Below the pieces are notes generated by a model, which made no database searches, had not been told where the DNA came from, and saw nothing but the letters and a program-made list of their open reading frames with translations. Shown one piece after another: positions 25,683 through 32,541 of a stretch of DNA of 64,000 nucleotides (position 1 is its first letter; every line of letters begins with the position of its first letter). The stretch spans positions 93,499 to 157,498 of the IMG/VR virus record IMGVR_UViG_3300036770_008028, one strand, 5' to 3'. The DNA comes from a virus. Position numbers and translations under genes: made by a program.

Positions 25683-26638
25683 AGCAGATCTTCGCGCCAG
25701 ATGATGCTTTTTTGGTCCCAAGACTTCATGCTGCCTGCAGGTAGCATGCCCATTTCTTCAGTTAGATGCAACCAATCCATCACAGCAGGTGTGAATTTGG
25801 TAAAGGCAACTATGTTCATCTCTTTGTAGTAGCGCACGATGGTATCAGCGTCAAGGTCTTTGAGATCATGTCTTTCTACCATGGCTCGCGCCAGGACCGG
25901 CATGTTAGTGTTGTACTCCTGCTGAGCCACCTTGATGGTATCCAGCAAGGCCAGTGCCAATTTGGGATTGTCTTTGGCCCATTGTGTGTTGATCACTGCA
26001 GAATTAAGAAAGCCGGTTTGACCGGGATACAGCACTCGGTTACCCATTTCGCGCAATTTATTGCTGATTGGTGCTCCTTGGATAGCACAATCAATACCTT
26101 TCGTCCCACTGGCAAATGCCTGCAGTGTCTGTACTTGGCTGAGCAACACGATCTGGTCTTCCAGCGCCAAGGGGTCACCAAAATTATCGCGGGCCAGTTT
26201 CTGGATGATCAGATGACTGCCGCTCTGCTTGCCCGAAATGATGATGCTGCGTTTGTTGGCTTTGATGTCCTGGATATCTTTCACATAGGGCTTGCAGACC
26301 AATGGGGCGTCTGAAGTATTGAACATGCTGATAAATTGCAGTTTTCCCGGAGACTCTTTGTGCAGTTTTACGATGGTGGGCAAACTGGCAATGTTGATGT
26401 GGCTCTTGCCAGTCATGAGATTGGTCAAGGCCTCCACTGAGCCTCTGGAATATTGGATTTCCAATTTTGCGTTGTTGATGCCGTGGCGCTTGGCCACTTC
26501 CGGAAAGTGTTTTTGCATGGACAGCACGATCATTTCCGGACTGGCCAATTTTACTGCGGTCAAAGTGAGCGTCTCGGCCCAGGCCACGGATGTGGTCAGT
26601 GCAGCGGCCATGACGGTCCCTAAAAAGATGCGTTTCAT
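25679..26638 (-). CDS. ABC transporter substrate-binding protein (SsuA/ThiY/NMT1-like)
   Basis: 319 aa from ATG 26638 with GGAGA 7 bases upstream. Signal peptide MKRIFLGTVMAAALTTSVAWA, cleaved near AWA-E, so the mature protein is periplasmic. The rest has the NMT1-like order: LTAVKLASPEMIVLSMQ, YSRGSVEALTNLMTGKSHINIASL, and a GSHLIIQKLARDNFGDP hinge. Relatives bind sulfonates, nitrate, riboflavin or thiamine precursors; the ligand cannot be told here. First gene of the coupled operon that runs to 20757. Confidence 0.88.
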   Translation of the reverse strand: MKRIFLGTVMAAALTTSVAWAETLTLTAVKLASPEMIVLSMQKHFPEVAKRHGINNAKLEIQYSRGSVEALTNLMTGKSHINIASLPTIVKLHKESPGKLQFISMFNTSDAPLVCKPYVKDIQDIKANKRSIIISGKQSGSHLIIQKLARDNFGDPLALEDQIVLLSQVQTLQAFASGTKGIDCAIQGAPISNKLREMGNRVLYPGQTGFLNSAVINTQWAKDNPKLALALLDTIKVAQQEYNTNMPVLARAMVERHDLKDLDADTIVRYYKEMNIVAFTKFTPAVMDWLHLTEEMGMLPAGSMKSWDQKSIIWREDLL

Positions 26639-26711
26639 CAAAAAATCTCCATAAAGATGTAAGTGAAATTGCTAGTAGAAGAACTCTACACACGGTAGGC
26701 GTTCTGTAGTA

Positions 26712-26740
26712 ACACTACAGTAAAGACATTGATATGTCAA
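26712..26740 (-). promoter_or_regulatory. Putative sigma-70 promoter for the ABC operon
   Basis: TTGACA (26735-26740), 17-base spacer, weak -10 TAGTGT (26712-26717) on the minus strand. The -35 and spacing fit the window's promoter set; the -10 is poor, so an activator may be needed. Confidence 0.5.
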
Positions 26741-26818
26741 GCGTCTAAGAAAATCCGACGTCGAACCATTCGGCGCTGCTGAATTTATTTATTGCAGCAA
26801 ATCGTGTTAAATAAAAAA

Positions 26819-27382
26819 ATGAATGACTATTTTTTCCAACCAATAGATCTGCCACCGCTTCCGGAGCGCTTTGTCGAACAGGCTCTGACTGGAACTCGGA
26901 CTGATCTCTTGGTGACCAGCGTTGACAGGCAGATACATGATCGAGGCAGTGTTTATCGTAATGCACAACTACAACGCTGGCGACTTAGCCAAGATCTGGT
27001 AGAGTGGCTGCACCAACAGGGCATCAAAGGATTCGACGACGTTTCGGTACAGACCATACAGCAAGGCGATACCTTGGGCCCGCACACTGACAGTTGGCAA
27101 AGCTGCAAACTGTTCTATCTTTTGGAACCGGGTGGTCCAAACGTGGAAACGATATGGTATCAGCAACCAGGACATGATTTGATCCGGGAAAAATTCCTTT
27201 TGATTGAAGATACCAAGGACCTTGAAGTGGTTCATAGGATGGTTATTCCACCGCGGCAGTGGGGCTTCATCAATGTGCGAATTATACATGAAGTAAAAAA
27301 CATGACCAACCGCAGAGAAACTGTGGTTGCCAGTTTCACTGACTACATCGATTTCTCACCTTTGGTGGTGCAGAAAAAATAG
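26819..27382 (+). CDS. 2-oxoglutarate/Fe(II) oxygenase-like protein
   Basis: 187 aa from ATG 26819, just after an A-rich stretch containing TTAAATAA. GPHTDSW supplies an H-x-D pair near residue 92, and IIHEVKNMTNRRETVVASF supplies a distal His and Arg, which fits the 2OG-Fe(II) fold. The central LFYLLEPGGPNVETIWYQQPG strand is typical. A paralogue lies at 49581-50216. Phages often encode such oxygenases, but targets (DNA base, protein or small molecule) are unknown. It converges on the tmRNA gene, sharing the hairpin at 27381-27399. Confidence 0.7.
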   Translation: MNDYFFQPIDLPPLPERFVEQALTGTRTDLLVTSVDRQIHDRGSVYRNAQLQRWRLSQDLVEWLHQQGIKGFDDVSVQTIQQGDTLGPHTDSWQSCKLFYLLEPGGPNVETIWYQQPGHDLIREKFLLIEDTKDLEVVHRMVIPPRQWGFINVRIIHEVKNMTNRRETVVASFTDYIDFSPLVVQKK

Positions 27383-27399
27383 GCCCCATAACAGGGCCT
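27373..27399 (-). terminator. Terminator of the tmRNA gene
   Basis: AGGCCC/GGGCCT stem with a 7-base loop; on the minus strand it is followed by six U. Located just beyond the plus-strand oxygenase stop, so it may serve both directions in part. Confidence 0.8.
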
Positions 27400-27818
27400 A
27401 TCCTGACATTTTTGATAACAAGGCATGTCTGCCCCGGAGATCATGCTGCTAAGGCAAAGATCTCGTCATTGGATGCGTTGGCATCTATTGGTTTTGCTTG
27501 ATTTAGGGTCATCGCCTACCCCGCTGTCCACTCGGCTACTCCTTGCCCTGTCGAAACCATGTTCAGGCCCATCATAAGCAGTCGCAATCGGTATAGGTTG
27601 ATCAAATCTATACCAATCCGTCCTAAGCGTAACAACTGCTTATGGTGGACCTGCCGGGATTCGAACCCGGGTCCAGAACACATTTTGCTCTGCTTCATAC
27701 AGCGATAATGACGAAACTGCCAGGACATGTACGGGCTTCGCCTGCCCTAAGGCCTCACACCTTATCGATCTTGCCAGTGGATTGATCAAGCGCCACTGGG
27801 GATATACTCCTGCACAGT
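27400..27818 (-). ncRNA. ssrA: Two-piece (circularly permuted) tmRNA
   Basis: Minus-strand order is acceptor piece first, then coding piece. The acceptor piece ends with the T arm, CAGGTCC, A and encoded CCA at 27643-27645. After a 72-base intervening segment the coding piece begins at 27570 with GGGCCTGAACATGGTTTCGA, the classic tmRNA 5' end. GGGCCUG and CAGGUCC form the 7-bp acceptor stem. The tag frame (27497 to 27441) reads AKPIDANASNDEIFALAA then stop. The intervening segment folds by itself (ACTGCTTA/TAAGCAGT and CTATACC/GGTATAG). Permuted tmRNAs are known from alphaproteobacteria, some cyanobacteria and betaproteobacteria; the tag end is closest to the betaproteobacterial type as I recall it. 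A NATAAATA late-type promoter precedes it (27824-27831). Confidence 0.93.
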
Positions 27819-27823
27819 AAGTC

Positions 27824-27831
27824 TATTTATT
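27824..27831 (-). promoter_or_regulatory. T4-type late promoter-like box before the tmRNA
   Basis: AATAAATA on the minus strand a few bases before the predicted start of the tmRNA precursor. Matches the T4-like late consensus apart from the first base. Confidence 0.45.
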
Positions 27832-28825
27832 TTACACTGATTGCAAGATTTTGCAACCAGTTTCCAAAATCTCCTGTCCAATCTTGTCGCCACTGGCGCA
27901 GGAGAGACTGGTTGTGCTCGGCCGCCTGCTGCAATCTCCCTGCATGACACCCGAGATCTTTTATGCTGGCCAGAGCCGACACAACGAATCGATCTGTCTT
28001 GGCCTGTGCTCGTGTCAGTGTGTCATATCCATGATCTACCAGATCATCCAAGACATCAAACCCAAGATAGCGCAAACGTTGCACAGCGAATCTGCCGGCA
28101 AATACCACCCAGGGTCTGGGCAATTGCAGTGCTGTAAAGATCTTCTCGCTGAACGCCACAGAATCGTCGCTGCTGTAGGTCTCAACCACGATGTTTAATC
28201 GGGCAGATTGCAGGGCTTGATCATGATCAAAATCGTGATTGCGATAGGGCATCTTTGGCGCCAATCGCCCATAGGTTTTTTGATAGCGATTCTGTATCTC
28301 GGATCCAAGATTGGTCCATTGGTGTCGTAAGTTGTCTTGGGCCTGTTGGTGATTGTGCTGGCGCCAATTTTCCGGAATCACACAGTTGAAATTAACAGTG
28401 CCTTGGTGTAGATGTATTTTTTCGCTGAGTGCCAGCATGAGTTCCAACCGCACAGCATCTATTCTGTTGATCAAGAAACTGTAGTCACGCTCAGCGGGTT
28501 GATTGATCACAGGGCTGTAACCATAGATCCCATGCCAGGAATCTGGCAAACGGATCACGGTGGCGTTGCAGGGCCTGGATATCACGGTGTCAGTGATTAC
28601 GATGTCTCCCGCTGCAAAATCATTTATGTCGATCATGGCGGCAACATCGTCTACCAGGCATATGGCCGCTCTTTTTTGACCACGCCGCCAGACGTATGTG
28701 TGTTCTTGTTGGAATCCTGCGATTTCTACACAGGTCTTGACAAAGGCCAGAGAATTGGCTTCTGATTGGACATATCCACTGCGGGACATGATTTCATTTT
28801 GGAACACATCGTGTGCAGTGGTCAT
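27827..28825 (-). CDS. Glycosyltransferase-like protein of the LTEK phage family (divergent)
   Basis: 332 aa from ATG 28825; ATG 28789 is equally possible, as neither has a clear Shine-Dalgarno. The motif block is changed to SVAFSEKIFTALQLPRPWVVFAGRFAVQRLRYLGFDVLDDLVDHGYD, so the usual TEK is SEK and the PFV is PWV, close to the SEK form of GT10 enzymes. NIVVETYSSDD precedes it as in the other members. The first 120 residues differ from its relatives. Divergently placed to the ParB-like gene, with little room for promoters. Confidence 0.65.
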   Translation of the reverse strand: MTTAHDVFQNEIMSRSGYVQSEANSLAFVKTCVEIAGFQQEHTYVWRRGQKRAAICLVDDVAAMIDINDFAAGDIVITDTVISRPCNATVIRLPDSWHGIYGYSPVINQPAERDYSFLINRIDAVRLELMLALSEKIHLHQGTVNFNCVIPENWRQHNHQQAQDNLRHQWTNLGSEIQNRYQKTYGRLAPKMPYRNHDFDHDQALQSARLNIVVETYSSDDSVAFSEKIFTALQLPRPWVVFAGRFAVQRLRYLGFDVLDDLVDHGYDTLTRAQAKTDRFVVSALASIKDLGCHAGRLQQAAEHNQSLLRQWRQDWTGDFGNWLQNLAISVK

Positions 28826-28840
28826 GATGCAAAGGTATAT

Positions 28841-29398
28841 ATGGACATGAGATATTTACTGTGCTGGCTGTCTGACACTGACATTAATCTGTTGCGTCCG
28901 GCCTTGGATGTGGATGGATTGTTAGATCTGGCCAATCAGGGCGATCCAGATGCCTTGGCCAATATGGTGCGATTGAATTGGATGGTATCGGATGTGCGCC
29001 ACACAGGCATCATCAAACCTGTGTTCGTACGAGATCACACCATGGATGTGATAGTGGGAGACACACGCATCATGGCTGCTCGTTTGGCAGGACTACAGCG
29101 CGTACCGGTAATGGCTTATCTCAAACAGGCACAGGGCATGACATGTTCATCTATACATGATATCTTGACACTGACCGGGTTCGGCTCTGATGCATCAATA
29201 CACTGGACTCCTGCCGACATAGACATACTGTCAGAACCACCTGCCTGGATAGACATCGGCGATAGTCGCACACAGCATCACGGACACGATCAGCAACGGC
29301 GACTAGAGGTCATGCAAGATTATGTCAAAAAAAATCCCCAACCCTTAAGCCGAGACTGGTTGCTCGAGCCCAGAGATTGGGGAGACATTTTTAACTAG
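28841..29398 (+). CDS. ParB/Srx-like N-terminal domain protein
   Basis: 185 aa from ATG 28841 (AAAGG 5 bases upstream); an earlier ATG at 28766 overlaps the divergent gene. TGIIKPVFVRDHTMDVIVGDTRIMAARLAGLQRVPVMAYL is the ParB/sulfiredoxin-type fold, where GDTR matches the Gly-Arg nucleotide-binding corner (GERR in ParB). No helix-turn-helix DNA-binding half follows, so it is not a chromosome partition ParB; such short proteins may bind nucleotides or act as nucleases. Converges with the 52-aa gene by an 8-base overlap. Confidence 0.7.
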   Translation: MDMRYLLCWLSDTDINLLRPALDVDGLLDLANQGDPDALANMVRLNWMVSDVRHTGIIKPVFVRDHTMDVIVGDTRIMAARLAGLQRVPVMAYLKQAQGMTCSSIHDILTLTGFGSDASIHWTPADIDILSEPPAWIDIGDSRTQHHGHDQQRRLEVMQDYVKKNPQPLSRDWLLEPRDWGDIFN

Positions 29399-29549
29399 GC
29401 ACCTGTCTCGGAAGATAAGGCACCGATCGTGGCCCATGCAATTGTTGCAACAAGCGTCGCGCTTCTTCGGCAGTTTCGGCCCCGATCCTGACCTTTATTT
29501 CTTCGGTGCCCGGACCTGGCTGCCTCACAGTGGCTTCCCATAGTTTCAT
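29391..29549 (-). CDS. 52-aa small phage protein
   Basis: Starts at ATG 29549, two bases after the phosphoesterase stop, and begins MKLWEATVRQPGPGTEE. The pattern MK-aromatic-E-T-V followed by GAETAEEARRLLQQLHG resembles a small conserved phage family that ends in an Arg-Leu-Leu helix. Overlaps the ParB-like gene end. Function unknown. Confidence 0.65.
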   Translation of the reverse strand: MKLWEATVRQPGPGTEEIKVRIGAETAEEARRLLQQLHGPRSVPYLPRQVPS

Positions 29550-29551
29550 AG

Positions 29552-30160
29552 TCAGTCCACTATGGGTCCGTTGCCGTTGCGAAAGCCCACGGTACCACCT
29601 TCGGCTTCGATGCGCTTGATCACATCCTCGAACAAGATAGGCGCGAAGTCCGGAGTCTGCTCTACACAAACGCAGTGGTAACGACTATCGAGTTCTGTGC
29701 CGTAAAGAGTCGCTCCGGTACGAGCATCAACGCCACGAGCTCGACGCACGCGTTGGTAATGCAAGTGTCCATGGATGTTGGTGCCAAAGCGACCAAGGCT
29801 GGCTTCGTGAACAGGAATATGACTAAGGATCATTCCGTTCATCACATGGTAAGCACGCAGTTCACGGAAGTACTCACGGTATTCATCATCGCGGAAGATG
29901 TCGTGGTTGCCACGGATAAGCACCTTGTCGCCGTTGATGCGAGCAAGAGTCTTGAGACTCTTCCGGTTGATTACGACGTCTCCGAGGTGATATACCTTGT
30001 CTTGAGGTCGGACACGTTCGTTCCACACCCGCACCAGATGTTCATCCATCTCTTCTGGATCTGTCCAAGGCCGCAGTTTGCTACCGTCGTCTCGGGTGAA
30101 GCGGCACACACCAGCGTGACCAAAGTGCGTGTCAGATACTAACCATACTGCTGGCATCAT
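29552..30160 (-). CDS. Calcineurin-like metallophosphoesterase
   Basis: 202 aa. The five metal blocks appear in order: VSDTHFGHAG, HLGDVVIN, RGNHDIF, SHIPVH, and NIHGHLH. These bind two metal ions and hydrolyse phosphoesters, phosphodiesters or nucleotides. The short form is typical of phage and prophage phosphoesterases (MJ0936-like). Substrate not clear. Not related in detail to the PlcP protein at 42488, which is of the UDP-diacylglucosamine hydrolase type. First residue may be the second Met. Confidence 0.87.
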   Translation of the reverse strand: MMPAVWLVSDTHFGHAGVCRFTRDDGSKLRPWTDPEEMDEHLVRVWNERVRPQDKVYHLGDVVINRKSLKTLARINGDKVLIRGNHDIFRDDEYREYFRELRAYHVMNGMILSHIPVHEASLGRFGTNIHGHLHYQRVRRARGVDARTGATLYGTELDSRYHCVCVEQTPDFAPILFEDVIKRIEAEGGTVGFRNGNGPIVD

Positions 30161-30178
30161 GCCCCCCTTTCTTGGTGA

Positions 30179-30340
30179 TTATCTGCCCCGACCAGTGGTT
30201 TTTTTCTGCGGTCGGTTGTTACCCACACGCACTGGTGCGGTGGCTGTGATCTTGACTTCAGTACCATCTGTAGTCTTGGTATCGGGATTTTGCTGTGCTC
30301 TTTTTTTGGCCAGCGCTTCTTTCAATCCTTTGATGCTCAT
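30179..30340 (-). CDS. 53-aa basic small phage protein
   Basis: Starts at ATG 30340 with AGGAG 6 bases upstream, a strong site. Product MSIKGLKEALAKKRAQ... continues with a polar Thr/Lys middle and ends KKTTGRGR. Highly basic and mostly disordered apart from the N-terminal helix; a nucleic-acid-binding role is plausible. A perfect hairpin (30376-30392) lies in its leader. Confidence 0.65.
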   Translation of the reverse strand: MSIKGLKEALAKKRAQQNPDTKTTDGTEVKITATAPVRVGNNRPQKKTTGRGR

Positions 30341-30392
30341 TGAGATCTCCTGTCGGGGCATGGCAGCGAGAGGTCGATGCTTCGTAAGCATC

Positions 30393-30799
30393 TGCGGGCG
30401 TTGCAGACCCTAACATCGCTGTGAATCCATGTCTAGTAGTTATCGCGAGAGGCCAAGACCAACTGCATCTCTCTGACTGATAGAGCATCGCGATAGTGAA
30501 CGAGCATGAGGCTAGCGGCGCCGGGCGTTAGGGCTTACAAGGCCGCCCCGGTTGACATAACGCATTGCCCTTGACCCATGGTCAAGCCCACTGTGCTGTG
30601 TTTAAGACGCCAATGCTGGCGGAACCAGCCTTTGCCGGGCTACCAACCCGGCCTTGACATCCCCTGATGCGTGTTCATCTCCAGCCACGGAGCACGGCCT
30701 ATAACGGCTACAGCGGCCCAGGGTGGTAGTGCTTCCCTCACAGTTGGGATATAGTGGCCAGCCTGCTTTCTCTCACAGGCTTGACCATGGATCATTGGT
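30393..30799 (-). ncRNA. Gene-free structured region, possible RNA (strand uncertain)
   Basis: No convincing coding frame. Several strong hairpins stand close together: CTTGACC-cat-GGTCAAG (30570-30586), GCTGG-cggaa-CCAGC (30615-30629), GCCGGG-ctaccaa-CCCGGC (30634-30652) and GCCTG...CAGGC (30761-30780). The density suggests a structured RNA or a long leader/trailer of the omega gene transcript. No known RNA family was recognised (RNase P, SRP and 6S marks absent). Strand taken from flanking genes. Confidence 0.4.
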
Positions 30800-31036
30800 T
30801 TAATTGTCCTGAGGTGGACGCTCGCGTCGATCAAGATTTGCCGGCTTCAGGAGATAATCTCGACCGATGTTGCCGGCTTCGATCTCTCGTAGTGCAGTGA
30901 CCACAGGACCATTGTCGCAGGTCACAGTTGGTCTCCATCCTCGGTTTAGTTCGCGCGCCCGTCGGGCGCCAATCAGCACGAGATCGTATTTGCTGCCCAC
31001 TGCTCGTGCTGCCAGTTCGCTTGAAATCCTTGCCAT
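30800..31036 (-). CDS. rpoZ: RNA polymerase omega subunit-like protein
   Basis: 78 aa from ATG 31036 with GGAG 7 bases upstream. It begins MARISSELAARAVGSKYDLVLIGARRAREL and continues TCDNGPVVTALREIEAGNIG, which matches bacterial omega (MARI/VT..., FDLVLVAARRARQ, TVIALREIEEG.I) through the whole conserved core. Omega helps assemble and stabilise RNA polymerase and mediates ppGpp binding in proteobacteria. The highly conserved ALREI box points to the proteobacterial type. Read from its own promoter (31063-31091). A phage-encoded omega could replace or compete with the host subunit. The C-terminal tail is short and polar. Confidence 0.85.
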   Translation of the reverse strand: MARISSELAARAVGSKYDLVLIGARRARELNRGWRPTVTCDNGPVVTALREIEAGNIGRDYLLKPANLDRRERPPQDN

Positions 31037-31062
31037 TGTGTGCTCCGATCATGTAAACAACA

Positions 31063-31091
31063 ACTGTAACACATCTGGCCGGATGTGTCAA
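31063..31091 (-). promoter_or_regulatory. Sigma-70-like promoter for the omega gene
   Basis: TTGACA (31086-31091), 17-base spacer, TACAGT (31063-31068) on the minus strand. It begins 8 bases beyond the encoded CCA end of the first tRNA, so the omega gene may be read both from this promoter and from the tRNA transcript. Confidence 0.7.
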
Positions 31092-31098
31092 TAGAGTT

Positions 31099-31174
31099 TG
31101 GCCCGTCCAGGAGGAATCGAACCCCCGTATAGATGTTTAGAAGACACCTGCGTCATCCACTACGCTATGGACGG
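31099..31174 (-). tRNA. tRNA-Arg(TCT)
   Basis: Seven-base acceptor CCGTCCA/TGGACGG, anticodon loop CTTCTAA, T loop TTCGATT, discriminator G, encoded CCA. Reads AGA/AGG. Confidence 0.93.
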
Positions 31175-31181
31175 ATTGTGC

Positions 31182-31255
31182 TGGAGCGCCCGGAGAGAAT
31201 CGAACTCTCGATCCCACGTTGGCAACGTGGCGTTTTGCCCCTAAACTACGGACGT
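31182..31255 (-). tRNA. tRNA-Gly(GCC)
   Basis: Anticodon loop TTGCCAA, T loop TTCGATT, discriminator T, encoded CCA. Odd: the first acceptor pair is A1/C72, a mismatch. The 5' end lies three bases from the stop of the DUF458-like gene. Confidence 0.88.
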
Positions 31256-31258
31256 TAG

Positions 31259-31732
31259 TTATGCGGCTCTCACGCTCTTGAGCCTGTCGGCGGCATAACT
31301 GGCAGCCCAGGCCACGGGCTTTACCATGGGGATCACATTGCATGTACCACGGATGTATCCGATAGCCTGTTGCACCACGCAACTGGATCCATGCATCTCG
31401 TTGGGATTTAGATCTAGGTGCACTTCGATGGGCCACCCTGCCAGCACCGGAGCCAACCTCTGGAACAGTTCGCTCACGCGATACACTTCGTTCATGAGAC
31501 GCATGCTGGGACGATTGTACCGCTGATCATAGTCGCGTTCGCGGTCCATCTCACCAAAGATCTTGCAACCATTGTTGCCGTTGCGATGGATCACAGCCAC
31601 GGTGGTGTATTCGGCCCACCACTGTCGACCCACTTTGAAACGTTCTGAATCCGCACCAATATAGATGCGTGTGCCAGGCCCTAAGTCATGCACATAGATT
31701 TGTATTTGTTCTGGATCTATCCTTGGCATCAT
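31259..31732 (-). CDS. RNase H-like DUF458-family protein
   Basis: 157 aa lying inside the tRNA array. RIYIGADSERF near residue 22, WWAEYTTVAVIH, DYDQRYNRPSMRLMNEVYRV and EVHLDLNPNEMHGSSCVVQQAIGYIRG fit the DUF458 pattern, an RNase H-like fold with acidic residues D in GADS and HLDLNP. YkuK-type proteins belong here; their activity is poorly known. The placement between tRNA-Gly and tRNA-Arg suggests co-transcription with the tRNAs and perhaps a link to RNA processing, but that is inferred. Confidence 0.8.
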   Translation of the reverse strand: MMPRIDPEQIQIYVHDLGPGTRIYIGADSERFKVGRQWWAEYTTVAVIHRNGNNGCKIFGEMDRERDYDQRYNRPSMRLMNEVYRVSELFQRLAPVLAGWPIEVHLDLNPNEMHGSSCVVQQAIGYIRGTCNVIPMVKPVAWAASYAADRLKSVRAA

Positions 31733-31754
31733 GCCTCCCTTGGTTATTTACTCT

Positions 31755-31831
31755 TGGCCGGTCCTGACGGATTCGAACCGCCGGCTTCCTGTTTCGAAGA
31801 CAGGCACTCTAGTCCACTGAGTTAAGGACCG
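31755..31831 (-). tRNA. tRNA-Arg(TCG)
   Basis: Acceptor CGGTCCT/AGGACCG, anticodon loop CTTCGAA, T loop TTCGAAT, discriminator G, encoded CCA. Reads CGA/CGG. Confidence 0.93.
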
Positions 31832-31835
31832 CGAC

Positions 31836-31928
31836 TGGTGGAGAGTGTGGGATTCGAACCCACGGCCCCGATTTCTCGAAGCAACACCTTAGCAGGGTGC
31901 CGATTTAAACCGACTCATCCAACTCTCC
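31836..31928 (-). tRNA. tRNA-Ser(GCT)
   Basis: 93 nt with the expected long variable arm. Anticodon loop CTGCTAA, T loop TTCGAAT, encoded CCA. Discriminator is A, unlike the usual G of bacterial tRNA-Ser. Confidence 0.9.
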
Positions 31929-31932
31929 GACA

Positions 31933-32025
31933 TGGTGGAAGAGGTGAGACTCGAACTCACACACCCATCTCTGGGCCTTCGGTTTTCAAGACCGCTGCCG
32001 CTATGCCGATTCGGCTAACTCTTCC
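31933..32025 (-). tRNA. tRNA-Ser(TGA)
   Basis: 93 nt with a long variable arm. Anticodon loop CTTGAAA, T loop TTCGAGT, acceptor GGAAGAG/CTCTTCC, discriminator A, encoded CCA. Confidence 0.9.
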
Positions 32026-32138
32026 ATATTCGTACCGGTTACCGGATCCGGTGCAGACTTTTGGTCCCTGCGGCTCGTAAACTCACCCACCCTTGACGCC
32101 ATGCTCTGCAGAGGGCCAGCCGGGTGACGCTGTGTGCT

Positions 32139-32216
32139 TGGTACCCCTGCTCAGATTCGAACTGAGAGTGCTTCTCCTTTTGAGAGAGACGGCTTTACCA
32201 ATTTGCCCACAGGGGT
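32139..32216 (-). tRNA. tRNA-Leu(CAA), short variable loop
   Basis: 78 nt. Perfect acceptor ACCCCTG/CAGGGGT, D stem GGC/GCC, anticodon loop CTCAAAA, T loop TTCGAAT, A73 and CCA. The variable region is only six bases (AGCACT), so it lacks the long arm that normally marks bacterial tRNA-Leu. Confidence 0.85.
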
Positions 32217-32217
32217 C

Positions 32218-32294
32218 TGGTGCGGAACCTGGGATTCGAACCCAGACTGTGAGGTGTTTAAGACCTTGACCTCTGCCGATTGGGCTAGTTCCGC
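32218..32294 (-). tRNA. tRNA-Leu(TAA), short variable loop
   Basis: 77 nt. Acceptor GCGGAAC/GTTCCGC, anticodon loop CTTAAAC, T loop TTCGAAT, A73 and CCA. Variable region five bases (ACAGT). The anticodon stem has an A27/C43 mismatch and the D stem is weak. Confidence 0.82.
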
Positions 32295-32300
32295 TTGATA

Positions 32301-32378
32301 TGGTACCCCAGGAGAGACTCGAACTCTCAATGAACAGTTTCTAAGACTGCCGTGTATACCTGATTCCACCACCGGGGC
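32301..32378 (-). tRNA. tRNA-Leu(TAG), short variable loop
   Basis: 78 nt. Acceptor GCCCCGG/CTGGGGT with G-U pairs at both ends, long D loop as in tRNA-Leu, anticodon loop CTTAGAA, T loop TTCGAGT, A73 and CCA. Variable region five bases (TCATT). Confidence 0.85.
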
Positions 32379-32384
32379 ATTGAT

Positions 32385-32460
32385 TGGTGCTGATTGAGAG
32401 AATCGAACTCCCGACCGGCGCATTACGAGTGCGTTGCTCTACCAACTGAGCTAAATCAGC
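32385..32460 (-). tRNA. tRNA-Thr(CGT)
   Basis: Acceptor GCTGATT/AATCAGC, anticodon loop CTCGTAA, T loop TTCGATT, A73, encoded CCA. Reads ACG. Confidence 0.93.
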
Positions 32461-32465
32461 GTGTA

Positions 32466-32541
32466 TGGTGCCGACTCCTGGTTCCGCGCCAGGCTCTCCT
32501 GCTCTTCAGGCAGGCGCTTTCACTAGATTAGCTTAGTCGGC
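32466..32541 (-). tRNA. tRNA-Phe(GAA) with unusual T loop
   Basis: Acceptor GCCGACT/AGTCGGC, anticodon stem CCTGC/GCAGG with loop CTGAAGA, encoded CCA. The T stem CCTGG/CCAGG closes the loop CGCGGAA in place of the usual TTCGANT, and the D loop lacks the GG pair. May be degenerate or specially folded. Confidence 0.75.

Noticed and set aside
30258-30834. Minus-strand frames in the 30.4-30.8 kb gap
   Set aside because: No ribosome site, unusual composition, and they conflict with the hairpins.
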